From assembly GCA_004296815.1 (NCBI GenBank), contig SCVT01000569.1, forward strand, positions 1 through 14,351: DNA of 14,351 bases, given 5' to 3'. Below are positions 6,436-13,290 of the stretch, in pieces. The position numbers and the translations under genes are program-made. The notes under the pieces were generated by a model that had not been told where the DNA came from, made no database searches, and saw nothing but the letters and a program-made list of their open reading frames with translations. The DNA is from Reyranella sp. Its GTDB lineage: Bacteria > Pseudomonadota > Alphaproteobacteria > Reyranellales > Reyranellaceae. Positions within the stretch are counted from its first letter, which is position 1; each line of letters opens with the position of its first letter.

Positions 6436-7226
6436 CAGTGGCTCACCCCGAGATAGGCGTCGATGACCGCCTGGTTGCGCTTGATCTCGTCGGGCACGCC
6501 GTCGCCGATCTTCTTGCCGTAGTCGAGGACCACGACGCGGTCGGAGATGTCCATGACCACGCCCATGTCGTGCTCGATCAGGCAGATCGTCGTGCCGAAC
6601 TCGTCGTTCACGTCGAGGACGAAGCGGCACATGTCCTGCTTCTCCTCGATGTTCATGCCGGCCATCGGCTCGTCCAGCAGCAGCAGCTCGGGCTGGGCGG
6701 CGAGTGCGCGGCCGAGCTCGACGCGCTTCTGCAGGCCGTAGGGCAGCCGGCCGACCGGCACCTTGCGGATGTGCTGGATCTCGAGGAAGTCGATGATGCG
6801 CTCGACCGCGCGGCGATGCTCGATCTCCTCGCGCTGCGCCGGGCCGAAATGCAGCGCCTGCCAGAACAGGCCGGTCTTCATGCGCAGATTGCGGCCGGTC
6901 ATGATGTTGTCGAGGGTCGACATGCCCTTGAACAGCGCGATGTTCTGGAAGGTCCGTGCGATGCCCTGCTCGGCCGCCTCATGCGGCCGCATCTGGCTGC
7001 GCCGCACGCCCTTGTAGGTGATGGCGCCCTGCTGCGGGTGATAGAAGCCGTTGATGCAGTTCAGCATCGACGACTTGCCCGCGCCGTTGGGGCCGATGAT
7101 GGCGCGGATCTCGCCCTTGCGGATGTCGAAGCTGATGTCGGTCAGCGCCTTCACGCCGCCGAACGACAGGCTGATGCCCTCGACCGCCAGCAGGGTCTCG
7201 TCGAAGACGCGGGAACGCACGGTCAT
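6435..7226 (-). CDS. livG: LivG-type ATPase of the Liv-like ABC importer
   Basis: 263 residues, a normal LivG length. Walker A GPNGAGKSS (45-53), Q-loop ARTFQN (90-95), signature region LPYGLQKR (161-168, the relaxed form usual in LivG instead of LSGGQ), Walker B LLLLDEP (181-187), switch histidine H219 in LIEHDM, and the family's AGMN just after Walker B. It pairs with LivF to power LivH/LivM. ATG 7226 lies 6 bases after the ligase stop, and its own stop overlaps the livH start, so ligase, livG and livH are almost certainly one transcript. Confidence 0.95.
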   Translation of the reverse strand: MTVRSRVFDETLLAVEGISLSFGGVKALTDISFDIRKGEIRAIIGPNGAGKSSMLNCINGFYHPQQGAITYKGVRRSQMRPHEAAEQGIARTFQNIALFKGMSTLDNIMTGRNLRMKTGLFWQALHFGPAQREEIEHRRAVERIIDFLEIQHIRKVPVGRLPYGLQKRVELGRALAAQPELLLLDEPMAGMNIEEKQDMCRFVLDVNDEFGTTICLIEHDMGVVMDISDRVVVLDYGKKIGDGVPDEIKRNQAVIDAYLGVSH

Positions 7227-7232
7227 GGAACT

Positions 7233-9194
7233 TCAGCTCGCCTTCTTCAACGCGGCCTGCGGGGCGACATCTCGAACCGCGACATCACCCTCGATACGGC
7301 CCTTGCGGCCGTCCTCGAACGTGACGTCAACCTTGATGTAGGCGCTCGCCGCGCCGTCGTAGAGCGCGTCGACCAGCGCCTTGTAGCGTTCGCCGATGAA
7401 GCCGCGCCGCACCTTGTTGGTGCGCGTGAGCTCGCCGTCGTCGGCCTCGAGCGCCTTGTGCAGGATCAGGAAGCGGCGGATCTGCGCGCCCGCCATGCGC
7501 GGGTCGGCGGCGAGGTCACGGTTGACCTGCTCGATCTCGCTCTGGATCAGGTCATAGACCTCGGGCCGCGCCGCCAGCTCCTGGTAGCTCGCATAGGCGA
7601 TGTTGCGACGCTCCGCCCAGTCGCCGACCGCGATCATGTCGACGTTCACGAACACGGCGACGAAATCGCGACCATGGCCGAAGGCCACGGCCTCGTTGAT
7701 GTGCGGGAAGAACTTGAGCTTGTTCTCGAGGAACTTCGGGGCGAACAGCGTGCCGTCGTTCAGCTTACCCACGTCCTTCGCCCGGTCGATGATGCGCAGG
7801 TGGCCGCGCTCGTCGAGATAGCCCGCGTCGCCGGTATGCACCCAGCCATCGGCGGTCTTGGTGTCGTTCGTTGCCTCGGGGTTCTTGAAGTACTCCTTGA
7901 ACACGCCGGGGCTGCGATAGAGCACCTCGCCCGACTCGGCGATCCTGAGCTCGACCTTGTTGACCGGCTTGCCCACCGTGTCGGGGAAGACCTCGCCGTT
8001 GGGATGGATGGTGACGAACACCGAGGCCTCGGTCTGGCCGTAGAGCTGCTTCATGTTCACGCCGAGGGCGCGATAGAAGTTGAAGATCTCAGGCCCCACC
8101 GCCTCGCCCGCGGTGTAGGCCACGCGCACGCGGCTCATGCCCAGCGTGTTCTTGAGCGGCCCGTAGATCAGCAGGTTGCCCAGCGCATAGAGCAACCGGT
8201 CGACCGGCGAGACCGGCCGGCCGTCGAGCCGCGCCGGCCCGACGCGGCGCGCCACGCCCATGAAGAACTGGAACAGCCGGCGCTTCAGGAAGCCGGCATC
8301 CTCCATGCGGATGGTGACCTGGGTGATCAGGTTCTCGAGCACGCGCGGCGGCGCGAAGTAATAGGTCGGGCCGATCTCGCGCAGGTCGGTCATCACCGTC
8401 GCCGCCGATTCCGGGCAGTTGACGACCAGGCCGACCACATAGCCCTGGGCATAGGAGAAGATGTGGTCGCCGACCCACGCCATCGGCAGGTAGGAGAGCA
8501 GCTCGTCGCCCGCCTTGAGCCCGTCGAACTGGGCGCCCGCCTCGGCCGCCCACACGAGATTGTCGTAGCTCAGCAGCGCGCCCTTCGGCCGGCCCGTCGT
8601 GCCCGAGGTGTAGAGCATGATGGCGTCATCGCTGCCGTGGCCCTTGGCGACTTCGGAAGAGACCGCGTCGGGCTGCGCCGCCAGCCGCTTGGCGCCCCGC
8701 TCCTGGACCTCGGCCCATGACGACAGCCCTTCGTAATGCCGCATGCCGCGTGGATCGACGTAGAAGATCGTCTGCAGCGACGGCACCTTCTTCTGGATCT
8801 CGCGCAGCTTGTCGACCTGCTCCTGGTTCTCCGCCAAAGCGAAGCGCGCGCCGGCATGCTCGACGACATAGGCGAGCTCGTCGGCGACCGAGTCCTGGTA
8901 GACCGGCACCGGCAGGCCGCCCAGCGACTGGGCCGCGCACATCGACCAGTAGAGTCTCGGCCGGTTGTCGCCGACCACGATCAGCCGGTCGCCGCGGCGG
9001 AAGCCGAGCTCAGCCAGCCCGGCCGCCAGCAACCCGACCTCGCGCGCCACGCGCGCCCAGTCGTAGGTCTGCCAGATGCCGTATTCCTTTTCCCGGTAGG
9101 CAGGCTCGCCGGCGCGTGTCCGCGCCAGTTCCGCCAGCCGCTTCGGAAACGTGTCCAGCCCGTCGGTAGCGGTCGTCGCCGTACCTGTCGTCAT
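7233..9194 (-). CDS. Long-chain-type acyl-CoA synthetase (AMP-binding protein)
   Basis: 653 residues. The family activates a carboxylic acid with ATP to an acyl-AMP and transfers it to CoA. Motifs in order: P-loop YTSGTTGRPKGA (195-206), YGQTE (385-389), HTGD (453-456), the hinge region IIDRAKDVGKLNDG (468-481), and a C-terminal LTRTNKVRRGF (589-599) with candidate catalytic Lys594. Overall it resembles the large FadD/FAA1-type ligases rather than PaaK. GGGAG about 10 nt before ATG 9194 is a fair ribosome binding site. It is first in the ligase-livG-livH-livM-binding protein-livF operon, implying that the imported compound is activated on entry. The chain length or aromatic nature of its substrate cannot be read. 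The Thr-rich first ten residues are probably an unstructured lead. Confidence 0.93.
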   Translation of the reverse strand: MTTGTATTATDGLDTFPKRLAELARTRAGEPAYREKEYGIWQTYDWARVAREVGLLAAGLAELGFRRGDRLIVVGDNRPRLYWSMCAAQSLGGLPVPVYQDSVADELAYVVEHAGARFALAENQEQVDKLREIQKKVPSLQTIFYVDPRGMRHYEGLSSWAEVQERGAKRLAAQPDAVSSEVAKGHGSDDAIMLYTSGTTGRPKGALLSYDNLVWAAEAGAQFDGLKAGDELLSYLPMAWVGDHIFSYAQGYVVGLVVNCPESAATVMTDLREIGPTYYFAPPRVLENLITQVTIRMEDAGFLKRRLFQFFMGVARRVGPARLDGRPVSPVDRLLYALGNLLIYGPLKNTLGMSRVRVAYTAGEAVGPEIFNFYRALGVNMKQLYGQTEASVFVTIHPNGEVFPDTVGKPVNKVELRIAESGEVLYRSPGVFKEYFKNPEATNDTKTADGWVHTGDAGYLDERGHLRIIDRAKDVGKLNDGTLFAPKFLENKLKFFPHINEAVAFGHGRDFVAVFVNVDMIAVGDWAERRNIAYASYQELAARPEVYDLIQSEIEQVNRDLAADPRMAGAQIRRFLILHKALEADDGELTRTNKVRRGFIGERYKALVDALYDGAASAYIKVDVTFEDGRKGRIEGDVAVRDVAPQAALKKAS

Positions 9195-9277
9195 CCGTGT
9201 TGCGCTCCCTGGCCCGCCGTTCGTTCGCTTCGCGCTGCGACGGTTCCGTCAGGCAGATAGCCACAGGGGCTTCCGGC

Positions 9278-9285
9278 CGGTCAAG
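9278..9285 (-). promoter_or_regulatory. CTTGACCG box upstream of the ligase/Liv operon
   Basis: The minus strand reads CTTGACCG across the sensor-kinase stop, 83 bases before the ligase ATG. The same 8-mer occurs twice at 11321-11346 before the response-regulator gene. It may be a binding site for that regulator, or its TTGACC may be a -35 box (TATCTG lies 19 bases further on, a poor -10). Only a single copy is present here, so support is limited. Confidence 0.3.
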
Positions 9286-10633
9286 CCGGGGGCAGCCGGA
9301 GCGTGAAGACCGCACCGCCCCCCGGCCTGTCGTCGACCGACACGCTGCCGTCGTGCGCGGCGGCGACGCGGGCGACGATGGCGAGCCCCAGGCCGCGGCT
9401 GTCGGCGCGGGCCCGGTCGCGACGCCAGAATCGCTGGAAGATGTTCGCGCGCTCCGACGGCGGCACGCCGGGACCGTCGTCGGCCACGCGCACGGTGCCG
9501 TCGGCGGCGACATCGACCTCGATCGAGCCGCCGGACGGCGCATGGCGAATGGCGTTCTCGATCAGGTTGCGGACCGCCCGGAACAGCGCCTCTGCATGGC
9601 CGCGCACCCAGACCGGGGCCTCGACGCCGGTCAACGCGATCGCCTTGCCGCCATCGACGGCGAGCGGCGCCATGAAGCTCACGGCGTCGGCGCAGACCGC
9701 CTGCAGGTCGGCCCGCTCCCCGCCCGCCACGACGAAACTCTCCAGCTCGGCGATGTCGAGCACCTGGTTCACGGTGCGCGTCATGTTGACGATGTCGGTC
9801 TGCAGGGAGCGGCGCAGGGGCCCCTCGTCCATCGAATCGACTCGCGCGCGCATGATGGCGAGCGGCGTGCGCAGCTCGTGCGCCATGTCGGCGGTGAACT
9901 CGCGCTGGGCGCGGAAGCCGGCCTCGAGGCGTTCGAGCGCCTGGTTGACGGCGCGGACGAGCGGCACGATCTCGGCCGGCATTGCCTGCTCGGGCAGGCG
10001 GACGTCCGTGGCGGTCGGCCCGATCGAGGTCGCGGTGGCCGACGCCTCGCGGACGGGATCGAGCGCGCGCCGGAAGATCAGGATGTCGATCAAGAGCAGC
10101 AGCAACAGGATCGGGAAGGTGATCCAGGCGACGCGCGGGAAGAACGAGGCGACGATGTCGTCGATGATGACGTCGCGGTGCGCGAGATCCTGCCCGACCT
10201 GAACCCAGTAGAGCCGGCCGTCGATCGACCGCGAGACGCTGGCGCCGATCAGCACCGTGCCCGTGCTGCGCCGCTGCTCGAACCATTCGTTGCTCAAGGG
10301 CGCGGCCGGACTGGCGAGAGGTTGGCCGTCGCCGCGCGACGAGAAGAGCACCTTCCCCCGGGCATCGAGGATCGCATAGACGTAGAGCCCGTAGCCGCCC
10401 GAGTAGATCGGCTCGGCCTCCGGCGGGATGTCGAGCGAGACGCCACCGTCCGGCATAGGCTTCAGATAGGACGCGACGGTGAACGCCTGGCCGCGCAGCG
10501 CATCGCGATGGAGATTGTTGGCGGCGGCGTTCAGCAGCCAGTAGAGCGCCAGCGGCATCAGGATCGACGTCACGCCGATCGCCACGACGTGCAGCGCCAC
10601 GACGCGCGACGTGATCGAGCGGAAGCGCGTCAC
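9281..10633 (-). CDS. Membrane sensor histidine kinase (TctE/QseC-like)
   Basis: 450 residues. Two membrane helices (about 12-35 and 168-187) enclose a roughly 130-residue periplasmic domain whose sequence resembles the two-component sensor kinase N-terminal domain of TctE-type kinases. A HAMP-like linker (188-240) leads to the H-box FTADMAHELRTPLA with phospho-acceptor H252. The ATPase domain shows N-box NLIENAIRHAP (356-366), G1 DDGPGVP (385-391), F-box IFQRFWR (398-404) and G2 RGLGLAIV (413-420), all intact. The start is GTG at 10633, overlapping the regulator stop as GTGA, so the two genes are translationally coupled. TctE relatives sense small carboxylates, which would suit the uptake operon downstream, but the ligand is not visible. 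The stop is 86 bases before the ligase start. Confidence 0.93.
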   Translation of the reverse strand: MTRFRSITSRVVALHVVAIGVTSILMPLALYWLLNAAANNLHRDALRGQAFTVASYLKPMPDGGVSLDIPPEAEPIYSGGYGLYVYAILDARGKVLFSSRGDGQPLASPAAPLSNEWFEQRRSTGTVLIGASVSRSIDGRLYWVQVGQDLAHRDVIIDDIVASFFPRVAWITFPILLLLLLIDILIFRRALDPVREASATATSIGPTATDVRLPEQAMPAEIVPLVRAVNQALERLEAGFRAQREFTADMAHELRTPLAIMRARVDSMDEGPLRRSLQTDIVNMTRTVNQVLDIAELESFVVAGGERADLQAVCADAVSFMAPLAVDGGKAIALTGVEAPVWVRGHAEALFRAVRNLIENAIRHAPSGGSIEVDVAADGTVRVADDGPGVPPSERANIFQRFWRRDRARADSRGLGLAIVARVAAAHDGSVSVDDRPGGGAVFTLRLPPA

Positions 10634-11310
10634 CCGCCCTTGTCCTCGGCCAGCAGATAGCCGACGCCGCGCACGGTGTGGATCTTCACCCGCGCGCCGC
10701 AGTCGCCCAGCATCTTGCGCAGCCGGTGGACGTAGACCTCGACGGCGTTCGAGCCGACATCGCCCGAGAGACCGAAGAGCTGGTCCTCGAACAGGCGCTT
10801 GGGCGCCACGTTGCCGCTGCGCCGCATCAGGATCTCCAGCACCGCCGCCTCGCGCGCCGGAAAGGCGCGGATCGTGCCGTCAACCAGCACCTGGCGTCCC
10901 TCTGTGTCGAGCGACACGTTGCCCACGTTGAGCTGGCGGCCGAGCAGGTTGCCGGGCCGCCGCAGCAGCGCCTGCAGGCGCGCGACCAGCTCCTCCATCG
11001 CGAACGGCTTCACCAGGTAGTCGTCGGCGCCGGCCCTGAGGCCGTTCACCCGATCGCTGATGCCGTCGCGCGCGGTCAGCACGAGCACCGGCGTCGCATC
11101 GGCACGACCGCGGATGGAGCGCAGCAGCGTCAACCCATCCTCGTCGGGCAGCCCGAGGTCGAGGACGATCGCCGAATAGCGCATCGCCGCCATCGCATGT
11201 GCGGCGTCGGCGGCGCTGCCGACCGAATCGGCGGCGAAGCCGCTGCGCGCCAGTCCCTTGACCAGCAGCGACACGAGTTCCGCATTGTCCTCGACGAGAA
11301 GAACCCTCAT
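10630..11310 (-). CDS. OmpR-family response regulator (QseB/TctD-like)
   Basis: 226 residues, standard for the family. Receiver domain: acidic E7/D8, phospho-acceptor D51 in IVLDLGLPDEDGL, T79 and K101 in LVKPF. A winged-helix DNA-binding domain follows from about 127, with NAVEVYVHRLRKML (188-201) as recognition helix and HTVRGVGYLL (211-220) as the wing. I start at ATG 11310 because MRVLLVEDN is the canonical opening; the frame continues to 11556, antisense to the hydrolase, and that part is spurious. GAGG 5 nt upstream serves as ribosome binding site. Cognate partner of the kinase that follows with a GTGA overlap. A 13-bp tandem repeat just upstream is a candidate autoregulatory operator. 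Probable targets are its own promoter, the divergent hydrolase and perhaps the ligase/Liv operon. Confidence 0.94.
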   Translation of the reverse strand: MRVLLVEDNAELVSLLVKGLARSGFAADSVGSAADAAHAMAAMRYSAIVLDLGLPDEDGLTLLRSIRGRADATPVLVLTARDGISDRVNGLRAGADDYLVKPFAMEELVARLQALLRRPGNLLGRQLNVGNVSLDTEGRQVLVDGTIRAFPAREAAVLEILMRRSGNVAPKRLFEDQLFGLSGDVGSNAVEVYVHRLRKMLGDCGARVKIHTVRGVGYLLAEDKGG

Positions 11311-11320
11311 CGCCTCCTCA

Positions 11321-11346
11321 CTCTTGACCGCACCCCTTGACCGTAC
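11321..11346 (+). repeat. Two-copy 13-bp tandem repeat between response regulator and hydrolase
   Basis: CTCTTGACCGCAC (11321-11333) is followed immediately by CCCTTGACCGTAC (11334-11346), identical at 11 of 13 positions and sharing the core CTTGACCG. It lies in the 61-base divergent spacer. OmpR-family regulators bind tandem direct repeats, usually with about 10-11 bp period, so this is a plausible operator with slightly long spacing. Neither TTGACC has a convincing -10 at 16-18 bases on the plus strand, which argues against these being simply two promoters. Confidence 0.45.
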
Positions 11347-11362
11347 TGGGGGCCGCCCCGAA

Positions 11363-11368
11363 AAGGAG
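11363..11368 (+). promoter_or_regulatory. Ribosome binding site with ambiguous start (ATGATG)
   Basis: AAGGAG is followed directly by ATGATG. The first ATG (11369) touches the site and the second (11372) is 3 bases away, so the second is the more plausible start. The upstream frame has no other start consistent with a ribosome binding site. Confidence 0.5.
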
Positions 11369-11371
11369 ATG

Positions 11372-12166
11372 ATGTCCCCTTCCGACGAACTCGTCGATCT
11401 CGGAGACCGTTCACTTCGCGTGCGACGGCTCGCGCCCGCGCATGACGACGGGCTGGAACGCACGACGCTGGTGTTCCTCCACGAAGGGCTGGGCTGCATC
11501 GAGATGTGGCGCGACTTCCCGCAGAAGCTCTGCGATGCCACGCGCTGCCGCGGCATCGTCTACGACCGCACCGGCTACGGCCGCTCGAGCCGGTGGCCCG
11601 CGCCGCCCGGCGTCCGTTACATGGAGATCGAGGCCGACCTCGTGCTGCCGCGCTTGCTGGCTGCGCTCCAGATCGAGGATTGCGTGCTGGTCGGCCACAG
11701 CGACGGCGGCACAATCGCGCTGAATTACGCCGCCTCCGATCCCGAGGCGCTGCGCGCCGTGGTGACCCTGGCGGCGCACGCGATCAACGAACCGATCTGC
11801 GTCGAGGCGATCACGAAGGCGCGCGAGGCCTTCGCTGCCGGCGACCTGCGCCAGCGGCTCGCCAAGTATCACGACGATGTCGACGGCGCGTTCCATCTCT
11901 GGGCGGATGCCTGGGTGGCGCCCGGCTTCGAGCCGATGGAGGCGAACGGAAGGTTGCCCGGCGTGCAGGTGCCGGTGCAGGCGATCCAGGGCGAGGACGA
12001 CGAGTACGGCAGCGAGCTGCAGCTCGGGATCATCGCCGGCAAGGTCGGCGGCTATTGCGAGACCAGGCTCGTACCGGGCTGCGGGCACAGTCCGCACCTG
12101 CAGCAGCCGGCCTATGTCCTGTCGGAGATCATGCGCTTCATCGCGCCGCTCGCGCTCGCCGGCTGA
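11372..12166 (+). CDS. Alpha/beta hydrolase
   Basis: 264 residues from ATG 11372 (or 265 from 11369). Alpha/beta-hydrolase hallmarks in order: oxyanion-hole region FLHEGLG (35-41), YDRTGYGRS (64-72), nucleophile elbow GHSDGG with Ser110, an acidic candidate in GEDDEYG (Asp209/Asp210), and catalytic His239 in PGCGHSPHLQQP. There is no signal peptide, so it should be a cytoplasmic esterase, thioesterase or C-C hydrolase; the sequence does not say which. It is divergent from the response regulator across 61 bases holding the 13-bp repeat, so the two may share a control region. It ends 9 bases before the convergent TPR gene's stop. Confidence 0.9.
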   Translation: MSPSDELVDLGDRSLRVRRLAPAHDDGLERTTLVFLHEGLGCIEMWRDFPQKLCDATRCRGIVYDRTGYGRSSRWPAPPGVRYMEIEADLVLPRLLAALQIEDCVLVGHSDGGTIALNYAASDPEALRAVVTLAAHAINEPICVEAITKAREAFAAGDLRQRLAKYHDDVDGAFHLWADAWVAPGFEPMEANGRLPGVQVPVQAIQGEDDEYGSELQLGIIAGKVGGYCETRLVPGCGHSPHLQQPAYVLSEIMRFIAPLALAG

Positions 12167-12191
12167 GTGCGCGGGCTAAAGCCGCTTCAGC
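12162..12191. terminator. Possible bidirectional terminator between hydrolase and TPR gene
   Basis: GCTGAG (12162-12167) pairs with TTCAGC (12186-12191) using one G.U, and inside it GC-GGCT (12171-12177, one base bulged) pairs with AGCCGC (12180-12185). The imperfect hairpin contains the hydrolase TGA and overlaps the TPR gene's stop, the right place for a shared terminator of convergent genes. No T-run follows on either side, so termination efficiency is uncertain. Confidence 0.35.
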
Positions 12192-13177
12192 TCGCTGGCG
12201 GCCGCCCAGTTCAGTTCCGAGACGGTGGGGCAGCGCGCCTGGGCGAGCTGGAACTGCTCGCGCGCCCTCTGCTTGTCGCCGCGGCGGACCGCATCGATGC
12301 CGATGAAGAAGGCGGACGGGCACTTGCCGTTGGCGCGCTTGGCCCCCTCGTCGACTTCCGCCGCGACCTCGAGCTCGCCGGCGGTGCCCTTGCCGAGCAG
12401 GAAGCGCACGATCTGGCCGGGCCACTCGGTCAGGTTCTCCGAGGCGGTGTCGCGCGCCAGCGCGCCGCGGGCGTCGCGGCGGGCGTGCACCTGGGCGGCG
12501 TAGCGCCACAGCAGCGGCGACACCTTCGCCTTGAAGCTCGGCCGTCCGGCGAGGCTGGCATCGAAGTCGTCCGCCGCCTGCGCGTAGTTGGCGAGGTTGA
12601 AGTTGGCGTGGCCGCGGAAATAGAGCGCCGTCCGCCGTTCGTTGGCGGATTGCTGGCCGGCCAGCGCCTCGTCGAGCAGGCCGAGCGCGCGCTGGAAGTC
12701 GGCGATCTGCATGTAGACCTGCGCCTGCGCGACCTTCAGCGACGGGTCGCCGGGCTTGCGCTGCAGGGCGCTGTCGAGCGTGCGCAGTGCCGCCCCACGG
12801 TCGCCGCCGCCGGCGAGGCCCGGCATGGTGGTCGACAGGATGAGCTGCCAGTCGCCCGGCAGGACCTTGCCCATCTCGGCGATGTCCTTCTGGCTGTCGG
12901 CCTCGCGACCGAGGCGGCTGAGCTGGAAGGCGCGGATCGACAGGTAGATCGAGCGGTCCATCGCCGAAAGCTGCGACGCCGACAGGATCTTGTTCAGCGA
13001 CTCGAGCGTGGTGTTTCGGGCGGCGTCCGTGCCGGCCGGCCCCGGGGCTCCGCCCGGCGAAAAGTCACGCGAGCTGTGATCCCAGGATTCGGTCGCGTTG
13101 CGCTGCGCCGCGGCCTCTCCCGAGAGTGCGAGAAGGGCGGCGAAAACCCCCAGTATCCGCACTATTTCACGTTGCAT
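12176..13177 (-). CDS. Exported TPR-repeat protein, NlpI-like in layout
   Basis: 333 residues. The signal peptide MQREIVRILGVFAALLALSG, with a probable cut after AAA at about 24, has no lipobox cysteine, so the product should be soluble in the periplasm. A Gly/Pro/Ser-rich linker (about 30-55) precedes helical repeats. TPR-like units are clearest at about 147-176 (AQVYMQIADFQRALGLLDEAL) and 183-213 (ALYFRGHANFNLANYAQAADDF). The C-terminal part (EWPGQIVRFLLGK at 251-263, then RGDKQRAREQFQLAQARCP at 299-317) recalls the end of E. coli NlpI, a periplasmic adaptor for murein hydrolases; that is my impression, not an alignment. C286 and C316 could form a disulfide. The frame can also begin at TTG 13195. 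No good ribosome binding site precedes ATG 13177, where a small palindrome sits instead. Divergent from acnA. Confidence 0.82.
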   Translation of the reverse strand: MQREIVRILGVFAALLALSGEAAAQRNATESWDHSSRDFSPGGAPGPAGTDAARNTTLESLNKILSASQLSAMDRSIYLSIRAFQLSRLGREADSQKDIAEMGKVLPGDWQLILSTTMPGLAGGGDRGAALRTLDSALQRKPGDPSLKVAQAQVYMQIADFQRALGLLDEALAGQQSANERRTALYFRGHANFNLANYAQAADDFDASLAGRPSFKAKVSPLLWRYAAQVHARRDARGALARDTASENLTEWPGQIVRFLLGKGTAGELEVAAEVDEGAKRANGKCPSAFFIGIDAVRRGDKQRAREQFQLAQARCPTVSELNWAAASELKRL

Positions 13178-13179
13178 GA

Positions 13180-13192
13180 TGCCAATCTGGCA
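13180..13192. promoter_or_regulatory. Perfect small palindrome at the start of the TPR gene
   Basis: TGCCA-ATC-TGGCA, five-base arms with three bases between, lies 2 bases before the TPR gene's ATG in the 113-base divergent spacer with acnA. It could be an operator, or a hairpin hiding the translation start. The arms are short and chance occurrence is possible. Confidence 0.3.
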
Positions 13193-13219
13193 CAACAGTC
13201 AGCGCCCCGCATCCGCCGA

Positions 13220-13248
13220 TTGCCTGCGTGCGTCCCTGCCCCTATTTT
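13220..13248 (+). promoter_or_regulatory. Candidate acnA promoter
   Basis: TTGCCT (13220-13225) and TATTTT (13243-13248) are separated by exactly 17 bases, each matching 4 of 6 sigma-70 consensus positions. This is the most promoter-like pair in the divergent spacer and would give a leader of roughly 35 bases before ATG 13291. Confidence 0.45.
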
Positions 13249-13277
13249 GCCACCCGACCGCACAAAACCGACCCCTC

Positions 13278-13282
13278 AGGAG
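13278..13282 (+). promoter_or_regulatory. Ribosome binding site of acnA
   Basis: AGGAG with 8 bases to ATG 13291, good strength and spacing, fixing the start at MAAAHPNSF. Confidence 0.75.
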
Positions 13283-13290
13283 TACGACTA

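Noticed and set aside
4192..6456. 754-codon plus-strand open frame opposite livM and livH
   Set aside because: Its product is an unbroken mix of Asp, Glu, Arg, His and Gln with no domain, typical of the antisense frame of GC-rich genes. The minus strand encodes unmistakable permeases.
6436..6630. 65-residue N-terminal extension of LivH
   Set aside because: Arg/Pro/His-rich translation of the livG 3' end in another frame; MLGPFLETLIGG at 6435, coupled by TGATG, is the normal LivH opening.
6438..8720. 760-codon plus-strand open frame opposite livG and the ligase
   Set aside because: Same low-complexity antisense composition; the minus strand carries full ABC and AMP-binding motifs.
9239..9250. 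GACGG-TT-CCGTC as a terminator between kinase and ligase
   Set aside because: Five-base arms with a two-base loop and no T-run; too weak to call.
9268..9287. GGCTT...AAGCC inverted repeat across the kinase stop as an attenuator
   Set aside because: Only a 5-bp stem around a 10-base GC-rich loop, partly inside the coding sequence; easily due to chance.
11311..11556. 82-residue N-terminal extension of the response regulator
   Set aside because: It lies antisense to the hydrolase and before the canonical receiver-domain start MRVLLVEDN.
13193..13195. TTG start for the TPR gene adding six residues
   Set aside because: The added residues make the signal peptide less typical and no better ribosome site is present; ATG 13177 is preferred, though neither is strongly supported.
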